NCBI GenBank assembly: GCA_947457325.1
Contig: CANGVU010000071.1
Location: 1-6,596, forward strand
DNA from: Flavobacteriales bacterium
Lineage (GTDB): Bacteria > Bacteroidota > Bacteroidia > Flavobacteriales_D > Sanyastnellaceae
Length of the DNA stretch: 6,596 nucleotides
Direction of reading: 5' to 3'
The position numbers and the translations under genes were made by a program. Shown piece after piece: positions 1 through 6,596 of this stretch (its first letter is position 1; every line of letters starts with the position of its first letter). The notes below the pieces were generated by a model. That model made no database searches and was not told where the DNA came from. It saw only the letters and a list, made by a program, of their open reading frames with translations.

Positions 1-170
1 CTCGTCTTCAAGCTATCTCTCAAGCCGCAGCTGAAGCTGCTGCTGCAGAAGTAGTAGAAGAAGTTGTAGAAGAAGCCCCAGCGGCAGCAGAAACAGTTGA
101 AACAACTGAAGAAGCTCCAGTAGCTGAAGCTCCATCAGAAGAGGCTCCTGCCGAAAATGCAGGTGAATAA
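1..170 (+). CDS. rpsP: 30S ribosomal protein S16, C-terminal end (5' partial)
   Basis: Only the last 55 codons are present, read in the frame that starts at base 3 and ends with TAA at 168-170. The visible peptide has no folded S16 core. It is a low-complexity acidic tail with 18 Ala and 15 Glu, one Arg, no Lys, and three EEAP repeats. S16 is a small-subunit protein that binds 16S rRNA, and Bacteroidota S16 proteins are known to carry Ala/Glu-rich C-terminal extensions. The assignment rests on that tail plus the immediate downstream rimM, since rpsP-rimM is a widespread gene order. The conserved S16 domain lies before the window, so another protein with an acidic Ala/Glu tail cannot be fully excluded. 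A strong intrinsic terminator begins 16 bases after the stop codon. Confidence 0.8.
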   Translation, partial: RLQAISQAAAEAAAAEVVEEVVEEAPAAAETVETTEEAPVAEAPSEEAPAENAGE

Positions 171-186
171 TCTTCATCAACCTATT

Positions 187-217
187 AAAGCCGACCTTAG
201 TGTCGGCTTTTTTTATT
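187..217 (+). terminator. Rho-independent terminator after rpsP
   Basis: A perfect 9-bp inverted repeat, AAAGCCGAC (187-195) and GTCGGCTTT (202-210), encloses a 6-base loop CTTAGT and runs straight into TTTTATT. The stem and U-tract are typical of an intrinsic terminator. It lies between the rpsP stop codon (168-170) and the rimM ATG (227), so it probably ends most S16 transcripts and lets only read-through reach rimM. Confidence 0.85.
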
Positions 218-226
218 TTAACTAAC

Positions 227-754
227 ATGGAAATCAAAGACCTTCACCCTCTGGGTAAAATCACCAAACTCCACGGATACAAGGGAGAGTTTACCATTTG
301 GATCAACTCCTCCTCCCCATTTGATTATGTCGACTTGGAGTCTCTTTTCCTTTACCAAAAAGGACGCATTTCACCTTTCATTATCGAGGATTTGGGACGA
401 AAAACCAATACGACTTTGCGGATGAAATTAGAAGGCATCAACAGTGAAGCGCAAGCATTGCCATGGGTCAAGGCGGAGATCTACATCAAACCTGAAGAGG
501 TTAGTGAAACCGATCAAATGCGCGACAACATCCGCGGCTGGATTGGCTTCCGGGTGTTTACTGAAGACAAGGTTCCCATTGGTGTCTTAGCCGAAGTCAA
601 TGATTCTGGCGTCAATCCCATGATGGAAATTGACCGCGATGGACAGACCATCTACGTTCCGCTTCAACCCGCCTTTATTGCTGAAATCAAAGAAGAAGAT
701 CACCACATTTTCCTGAGCCTGCCTCCCGGACTGTTGGAACTTTACGAAAAATAA
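227..754 (+). CDS. rimM: Ribosome maturation factor RimM
   Basis: This encodes a 175-residue cytoplasmic protein that binds ribosomal protein S19 and helps mature the 30S head region around 16S rRNA helices 31-33b. The N-terminal RimM beta-barrel starts at once with the family signature LGKITKLHGYKGEF (residues 9-22). A PRC-barrel domain follows from about residue 98 (MRDNIRGWIGF) and ends with the typical PPGLLELY close to the C-terminus. Length is normal for the family (about 165-185). The ATG at 227 was chosen because it places the signature at the usual distance from the N-terminus. The in-frame GTG at 200 lies in the loop of the upstream terminator. There is no Shine-Dalgarno sequence; the leader is TTTTAACTAAC. 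Transcription probably comes from the rpsP promoter by read-through. Confidence 0.95.
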   Translation: MEIKDLHPLGKITKLHGYKGEFTIWINSSSPFDYVDLESLFLYQKGRISPFIIEDLGRKTNTTLRMKLEGINSEAQALPWVKAEIYIKPEEVSETDQMRDNIRGWIGFRVFTEDKVPIGVLAEVNDSGVNPMMEIDRDGQTIYVPLQPAFIAEIKEEDHHIFLSLPPGLLELYEK

Positions 755-768
755 AGGCGATTAAAGCC

Positions 769-776
769 TATCTTTG
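769..776 (+). promoter_or_regulatory. Bacteroidota-type -7 promoter element upstream of the ABC-F gene
   Basis: TATCTTTG matches the Bacteroidota sigma-A -7 consensus TAnnTTTG exactly. It sits 14 bases after the rimM stop and ends 23 bases before the GTG start of the ABC-F gene, implying a short leader of roughly 15-20 bases. A TTTG -33 element at the usual ~19-21-base spacing is not visible; the nearest weak candidate is TTTA at 741-744. The position between two genes and the exact match support the call, but one 8-base motif is limited evidence. Confidence 0.5.
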
Positions 777-787
777 CGGCCGCTTAA

Positions 788-2418
<1,631 letters not shown>

Positions 2419-2420
<2 letters not shown>

Positions 2421-3315
2421 ATGCATTAAAAGACAACAGCGTCATCCAGGCTTCTGTGATGTGATTCTGATCCAATAATGTTGCTGCATGTTGATGAAGC
2501 GCTCTTTCAAGCGCCTGACCATCTTTCTCATGTTCCAAGAAAATATCGGACAATTCCGTGAGCTTGTATTCGTTTACTTCTGTTTCATTGGGCATGGATT
2601 CAACATTGCCCAATTGGCCCAGATGATTACCTGTCAGCACCTTTGACAATCGGATATCGGCAGGAATTTGATCCACACCAATGCCCATTTTTTCCAATGG
2701 CTTGGCCACAGAGAACAAACCATCCTTGGCTCTGGAATACCAATCGCCGCCTAGTCTGGCCACTTGATCAATCTTGATAGGGTCAATTCTTCCGTTGTCA
2801 TCCATTACACTTTCGTTGATGTGGATGCGCACCACTTCAGAAACAATCAAATTGCCAGCGCCACCTTCAGTTCCCAACTCTATCACTTCCTTGATAATGC
2901 ATTCCAACTGCACCGGCGATTCCATTACACGTTGTGGTTTTACCACATCAGAAGCAATGGGTGTAAGTCCACTCTTCACAAATTCATTCACCCCTTGCGG
3001 ATATTCAGTGCTGGAAAGACTCATTTGTTGCACCATATCAAAATTGACAATGTTAATCACACACTCCTTGTGCACCTTGGCATTTTCAAAAGTATGCTTG
3101 GTGGTGTTGTCCCTACCTCTCCGTGCAGGAGAAAAAATAGCAATCGGCGGATTGGCTGAAAAAACATTGAAAAAACTAAACGGAGAAAGATTGGGATTAC
3201 CATCTGCATCTACCGTACTTACCAACGCAATGGGTCTTGGGGCAACAGCGCCCAACAAATAACCATGCACTTGCGCCACTTTCAGCGACTTGGGATCAAC
3301 CGATAAAAAACTCAT
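2419..3315 (-). CDS. Flavin reductase-like FMN-binding protein with C-terminal extension
   Basis: This 298-residue protein belongs to the flavin reductase-like (split-barrel, FMN-binding) family. Residues about 18-185 carry the typical pattern: APRPIALVSTVDADGNPNLS (25-44), then PFSFFNVFSANPP (45-57), then a RRGRDNTTKHTFEN stretch and a VINIV strand. Such proteins bind FMN and either reduce free flavin with NAD(P)H or act as flavoredoxin-like electron carriers; the substrate cannot be read from sequence. Residues from about 205 to 298 lie beyond the usual ~200-residue domain and contain MGIGVDQIPADIRLS and LTGNHLGQLGNVE. Similar extended versions are, to my recollection, common in Bacteroidota. 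No signal peptide is seen, so it is probably cytoplasmic. The start overlaps the purE stop as ATGA (3312-3315 on the complementary strand), indicating translational coupling. It converges on the ABC-F gene with a 2-bp gap. Confidence 0.88.
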
Positions 3316-3791
3316 GACTTCAAATCTTTAGCGGCGTCCAATACTTTTTTCTTTAATTCTTCTTTGAATGCCACGATGCGCTTTAACAAAGCTTCATCAT
3401 GTGCTCCAATGATTTGTGCAGCAAGAATACCTGCGTTTCGGCCGCCGTTCAAGGCTACTGTTGCCACAGGTACGCCGGCGGGCATTTGCAAAATGGATAA
3501 AACACTATCCCAACCATCAATGGAATTGGAAGATTTTATGGGAACACCAATGACAGGCAAAGGTGTAATGGATGCTGTCATACCTGGAAGATGAGCCGCT
3601 CCTCCAGCTCCGGCAATAATGACTTTGATTCCTCTTGAATGCGCCTTCTGTGCATATTCAAACATACGCTCCGGAGTTCTGTGTGCTGAAACCACTTCGG
3701 CTTCATAGGCTACGCCCAACATTTTTAAAACATCCGCCGCCTCCTGCATGATGGGCCAATCACTCTTGCTACCCATGATAATTCCAACCAT
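3312..3791 (-). CDS. purE: N5-carboxyaminoimidazole ribonucleotide mutase (class I PurE)
   Basis: PurE converts N5-carboxyaminoimidazole ribonucleotide to 4-carboxy-5-aminoimidazole ribonucleotide in de novo purine synthesis, in the cytoplasm as an octamer. The 159-residue protein has the complete class I signature: GSKSDW (7-12), SAHRTPER with the presumed catalytic H37 (35-42), AGAGGAAHLPGM (60-71), and a later QMPAGVPVATVALNGGRNAG segment that completes the active site. The ATG at 3789-3791 was chosen because it gives the family N-terminus MVGIIMGSKSD. A 47-codon upstream extension in the same frame would run across the promoter region into the paaZ gene and has no family similarity. No purK is in the window, although PurK normally makes the substrate; it may lie elsewhere. 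The gene is first in a two-gene unit with the flavin reductase-like gene. Confidence 0.96.
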   Translation of the reverse strand: MVGIIMGSKSDWPIMQEAADVLKMLGVAYEAEVVSAHRTPERMFEYAQKAHSRGIKVIIAGAGGAAHLPGMTASITPLPVIGVPIKSSNSIDGWDSVLSILQMPAGVPVATVALNGGRNAGILAAQIIGAHDEALLKRIVAFKEELKKKVLDAAKDLKS

Positions 3792-3808
3792 GATCAATAA
3801 TTTTTTGA

Positions 3809-3816
3809 CAAAGATA
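3809..3816 (-). promoter_or_regulatory. Bacteroidota-type -7 promoter element for purE
   Basis: On the minus strand this reads TATCTTTG, an exact match to TAnnTTTG and identical to the element before the ABC-F gene. It ends 17 bases before the purE ATG, so the leader would be only about 10-14 bases and A/T-rich, as is common in this phylum. The nearest upstream TTG (3847-3845 on the minus strand) is 28 bases away, too far for a standard -33 element. It lies in the 65-bp gap between divergent purE and paaZ. Confidence 0.5.
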
Positions 3817-3856
3817 AACCCTTTCCATTTTAACTTGTGCCCATCAATTATCAGAC

Positions 3857-5899
3857 ATGAGAACTTTAGAGCATTACATATTGGGGCAGTGGGAAAAAGG
3901 TGCCGGAAATACGCAAGTATTAACCGATGCATCCAATAATGAACCCATTTTCGAAATCAGCACAACCGATGTTGATTATGCAGCCGTTTTCAACTATGCC
4001 AGAACAGTGGGTGGACCCGCTTTGCGCAAGATGACCTTTCATGAGCGCGGAAATATGCTGAAGGCCCTAGCGTTTTATCTCATGGAAAGAAAAAATGTCT
4101 ATTATGATTGGTCCTACAAAACAGGCGCCACCAAAGTGGACAGTTGGATTGATATTGAAGGGGGTATTGGAAACTTGTTTGCCTATGCCAGTTTGCGCAG
4201 GCAATTCCCCAACGAAAGATATTATGTAGACGGCGAGATGGCCAAGTTGTCCAAGAATGGCACATTTGGTGGACACCACATCATGGTTCCCAAAGAGGGA
4301 GTGGCCTTTCACATCAACGCTTTCAACTTTCCGGTTTGGGGAATGCTGGAAAAGATTGCGGTTAACCTCTTGGCTGGTGTTCCCGCAGTGGTGAAGCCTG
4401 CAAGTATTTCCTCCTACTTGGCCGAAGTTGTCACAAAAGACATCATTGCATCCAAAATACTACCAGAAGGAGCATTGCAATTGATCATGGGCAGCGCACA
4501 CTCCGCCTTGGATCATGTCACCTTGCAAGACGTGGTGACCTTCACAGGATCTGCGCATACCGGAAAGAAACTAAAGGCCCACCCCAGAATCATTGCTGAA
4601 TCCGTACCATTTAATATGGAAGCAGATTCTCTGAACTCTGCCATTCTAGGATTGCAGGCTTCTCCCGGCACACCTGAGTTTGATTTGTTTATCAAAGAAG
4701 TGAGAAAAGAAATGACCGTTAAATGTGGTCAGAAATGTACAGCAGTCAGAAGAATTATTGTTCCAGAGCAATACGTTGAGGACGTGCAGATAGCTTTGGG
4801 TAAGGCGCTGTCGCAAACAGCCATAGGAAATCCGCTCAATGAAAAAGTACGCATGGGCAGTTTGGCTTCGCAATCGCAGCGAGACGATGTATTATCTAAA
4901 TTGGAGATATTAAAACAAGAATCAGAAATGGTCATTGGCGGTCAACAGCCAGAAATCATTGATGGAGACTACACCAAAGGCGCGTTTATCTCGCCTGTTG
5001 TCTTCTTGAACAACCAACCCTTTACCAATTTAAGCTCCCATGAAGTGGAGGCTTTTGGTCCAGTGGCTACCATTTTGCCCTATAGCACAACTGAGGAAGC
5101 TGTAGCCATCAGCAAATTGGGTAAGGGATCATTGGTTTCCAGCATCACCACATTTGATGATAACGAAGCCAAAGACTTTGTCATTGGTGCAGCATCGCAC
5201 CACGGAAGAATATTGGTCCTCAACAGAGAATCAGCCGTAGAGAGCACAGGACATGGATCTCCTATGCCTATGTTGGTGCATGGTGGACCCGGTCGTGCAG
5301 GCGGTGGAGAGGAAATGGGAGGCAAGCGAGGCGTATTGCATTACATGCAGCGCACCGCTATACAGGGAACGCCTACTACCCTATCCCATTTGACCAACGT
5401 GTATCAATATGGAGGAAAGCAACGTGAAGCCAATCCCCATTTATTCAGACAGCACTTTGAGGATTTGGTCATTGGAGATACGGTTTTCACACACAAGCAC
5501 ACAGTAAGCGATGCGGATATCGTCAACTTTGCCAATGTCAGCGGGGACAACTTTTACGCGCACATGGACGCCACCAGTTTGGAAGGAACCATCTTTGAAA
5601 GACGCGTGGCGCATGGATATTTCATTTTGTCCAAAGCAGCTGGATTATTTGTCGACCCCAAGAAAGGTCCTGTATTGTTGAACTATGGATTAGAAGATTG
5701 CCGATTTACCAAACCCGTTTATCCGGGAATGACCATCGGTGTGAGATTTACGGTGAAAGAGAAAGTGGACCAAGAGAAAAGAAATGAAGAGGACATAGCC
5801 AAGGGAATCGTCAAGTTCTTGGTGGATGTGTATGATGAAACCGGAGAAACAGTAGCTCTGGCCACCATTTTGACAATGGTTAAAAAACGCAACGGTTGA
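3857..5899 (+). CDS. paaZ: Bifunctional oxepin-CoA hydrolase / 3-oxo-5,6-dehydrosuberyl-CoA semialdehyde dehydrogenase
   Basis: PaaZ opens the oxepin-CoA ring and oxidises the resulting aldehyde to 3-oxo-5,6-dehydrosuberyl-CoA in aerobic phenylacetate catabolism. The 680 residues match the length and order of E. coli PaaZ (about 681). The N-terminal aldehyde dehydrogenase domain (about 1-515) has NAFNFPVWGMLEK (from 154), FTGSAHTG (from 229), the general-base E255 in NMEADSLN, and the nucleophile C294 in GQKCTA. Residues from 465 (GHGSPMP) begin the conserved glycine-rich segment before the domain junction. The C-terminal MaoC/hotdog hydratase domain (about 530-670) keeps the dyad D564 and H569 in GDNFYAHMD. 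Both active sites therefore look intact. The ATG at 3857 gives MRTLEHYILGQW, which aligns with the E. coli N-terminus. No other paa gene is in the window. The next gene appears to start on the paaZ stop codon. Confidence 0.95.
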   Translation: MRTLEHYILGQWEKGAGNTQVLTDASNNEPIFEISTTDVDYAAVFNYARTVGGPALRKMTFHERGNMLKALAFYLMERKNVYYDWSYKTGATKVDSWIDIEGGIGNLFAYASLRRQFPNERYYVDGEMAKLSKNGTFGGHHIMVPKEGVAFHINAFNFPVWGMLEKIAVNLLAGVPAVVKPASISSYLAEVVTKDIIASKILPEGALQLIMGSAHSALDHVTLQDVVTFTGSAHTGKKLKAHPRIIAESVPFNMEADSLNSAILGLQASPGTPEFDLFIKEVRKEMTVKCGQKCTAVRRIIVPEQYVEDVQIALGKALSQTAIGNPLNEKVRMGSLASQSQRDDVLSKLEILKQESEMVIGGQQPEIIDGDYTKGAFISPVVFLNNQPFTNLSSHEVEAFGPVATILPYSTTEEAVAISKLGKGSLVSSITTFDDNEAKDFVIGAASHHGRILVLNRESAVESTGHGSPMPMLVHGGPGRAGGGEEMGGKRGVLHYMQRTAIQGTPTTLSHLTNVYQYGGKQREANPHLFRQHFEDLVIGDTVFTHKHTVSDADIVNFANVSGDNFYAHMDATSLEGTIFERRVAHGYFILSKAAGLFVDPKKGPVLLNYGLEDCRFTKPVYPGMTIGVRFTVKEKVDQEKRNEEDIAKGIVKFLVDVYDETGETVALATILTMVKKRNG

Positions 5900-6596
5900 T
5901 TCAAAAACTAAAATACATTTTTATGGGGGTAGGATTTTTCCTACCCTTTTGTATTTGGGGACAACAGAGAGATACAAATCTATCTCCTGATGAAATGAAC
6001 CAAGATTTAGATTCGTTGATCTCCATTTTGAAAGCTTCACACCCTTATCCCATGGGATATGCGGATCCGTTGAAATGGGAAAAAGCTGTCCAAATGGCCT
6101 ATGATTCTTGCAGTATAGGAGCACGGAGCAAATTAGAATTTGCCTTGATTGTGGGTCGGCTTTTGCAAACCATGCAGGACAGCCACACACAGGTGCACAT
6201 CAAAGGACTTTGGAACCAACACCTGAACAATGATTACCGCATTGTTCCATTGAAAAAAATAGGAAATCGATTGAGCAAGGATCCCTTGCACAGGATACCA
6301 CTAGGATCAGAACTCCTGTCATTCAATGGAGTCGCATTGCAAACCATTCATGATAAAACTGCGCCATTGGCTCTCATGGAGCATGACAGCCATGATGGAC
6401 GAATTAGGCAACAGGACGAATTGCTTCCTGTTTACTACTCCGTTTTTTATCTTCATCAAGAAGACAGCATTAAAGTAAAATACAGGGATCCTGCTGGAAC
6501 AATACAAAGCACTTGTTATCCGACATGGGATAAAAGGGACAAAGAACGGTATCAAAAAAAGAACAAAGTATTATACAGCGACCTTCCAAAAATTGA
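5896..6596 (+). CDS. Secreted S41-peptidase-like protein, 3' partial
   Basis: An open frame runs to the window edge, giving at least 233 residues from a TTG at 5896 or 224 from the ATG at 5923. The TTG is preferred because it yields a complete signal peptide: two lysines in the n-region (K4, K6), a hydrophobic core from about residue 7 to 21, and a likely cleavage site before QQ at 23-24. From the ATG there is no basic n-region. The mature part starts with a helical segment (DLDSLISILKASHPYP), then LQTMQDSHTQV with DSHT at 95-98, resembling the GDGHT motif of Bacteroidota S41 (C-terminal processing peptidase-like) proteins. IPLGSELLSFNGV (134-146) looks like the PDZ-like substrate-binding part. 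The Ser/Lys catalytic domain would lie beyond the window and cannot be checked. The TTG overlaps the paaZ stop as TTGA, so coupled translation is likely. Other exported proteins of similar build remain possible. Confidence 0.6.
   Translation, partial: MIQKLKYIFMGVGFFLPFCIWGQQRDTNLSPDEMNQDLDSLISILKASHPYPMGYADPLKWEKAVQMAYDSCSIGARSKLEFALIVGRLLQTMQDSHTQVHIKGLWNQHLNNDYRIVPLKKIGNRLSKDPLHRIPLGSELLSFNGVALQTIHDKTAPLALMEHDSHDGRIRQQDELLPVYYSVFYLHQEDSIKVKYRDPAGTIQSTCYPTWDKRDKERYQKKNKVLYSDLPKI

Noticed and set aside
200..226. GTG-initiated 9-residue N-terminal extension of RimM
   Set aside because: The GTG lies in the loop/stem of the upstream terminator and the extension is not part of the RimM signature, which fits the ATG at 227.
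13..237. Leu/Gln-rich reading frame antisense to the end of rpsP
   Set aside because: It is the reverse-strand reading of the Ala/Glu-rich S16 tail codons; the composition is explained by GCT, GCA and GAA repeats read backward.
754..776. Weak hairpin AGGC...GCCT after rimM as a terminator
   Set aside because: Only about four base pairs and no T-tract; the segment is better explained as promoter sequence with TATCTTTG.
776..783. Perfect 8-base palindrome GCGGCCGC next to the -7 motif
   Set aside because: It stands alone with no second copy or flanking repeat, so an operator call is not supported; chance is a sufficient explanation.
2764..3262. Two long plus-strand reading frames antisense to the flavin reductase-like gene
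   Set aside because: Both are shadows of a recognised minus-strand gene; their translations show no domain pattern.
3792..3932. 47-codon N-terminal extension of PurE on the minus strand
   Set aside because: It would cross the promoter-like motif and overlap paaZ; PurE proteins start directly before the GSKSD motif, and the extension resembles no family sequence.
5921..6555. Two minus-strand reading frames (5921-6190 and 6319-6555) after paaZ
   Set aside because: The plus strand is open throughout with a signal peptide and S41-like motifs, so the minus-strand frames are taken as shadows.

Overview
The window looks like a chromosomal housekeeping stretch from a member of the Bacteroidota. Three things point there: the S16 gene ends in an Ala/Glu-rich tail; no gene start carries a Shine-Dalgarno sequence, the leaders being A/T-rich instead; and two starts are preceded by TATCTTTG, which matches the Bacteroidota sigma-A -7 consensus TAnnTTTG. 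The protein families also fit: a YkpA/YbiT-like ABC-F protein, a ~300-residue flavin reductase with a C-terminal extension, and PaaZ. No rRNA, tRNA, CRISPR array, insertion sequence or phage gene was found.

Layout. (1) 1-754, plus strand: the 3' end of rpsP (ribosomal protein S16), a strong intrinsic terminator, then rimM (16S rRNA maturation). This is the classic rpsP-rimM ribosome-assembly cluster. (2) 769-2416, plus strand: a promoter and a GTG-started ABC-F ATPase, a soluble ribosome-associated type rather than a transporter. (3) 2419-3791, minus strand: purE (purine biosynthesis) followed, with a 4-bp ATGA overlap, by a flavin reductase-like FMN-binding protein. This unit runs toward the ABC-F gene and the two stop codons are 2 bp apart. 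(4) 3792-3856: a 65-bp divergent promoter region. (5) 3857-6596, plus strand: paaZ, a fused aldehyde dehydrogenase and oxepin-CoA hydrolase of phenylacetate catabolism, followed by a secreted S41-peptidase-like gene cut off by the window end. The best start of that gene is a TTG that overlaps the paaZ stop codon by 4 bp.

How the genes fit together. S16, RimM and the ABC-F protein all concern the ribosome. PurE and the flavin reductase form a tight two-gene unit whose functional link is not obvious. PaaZ and the S41-like protein appear translationally coupled although one is a cytoplasmic catabolic enzyme and the other an exported protein. No wholly new system is evident. The most interesting signals are an asymmetric degeneration of one composite ATP site in the ABC-F protein, a terminator that leaves no room for a promoter before rimM, a terminator-like hairpin overlapping the ABC-F stop codon, and the TTG start of the S41-like gene.
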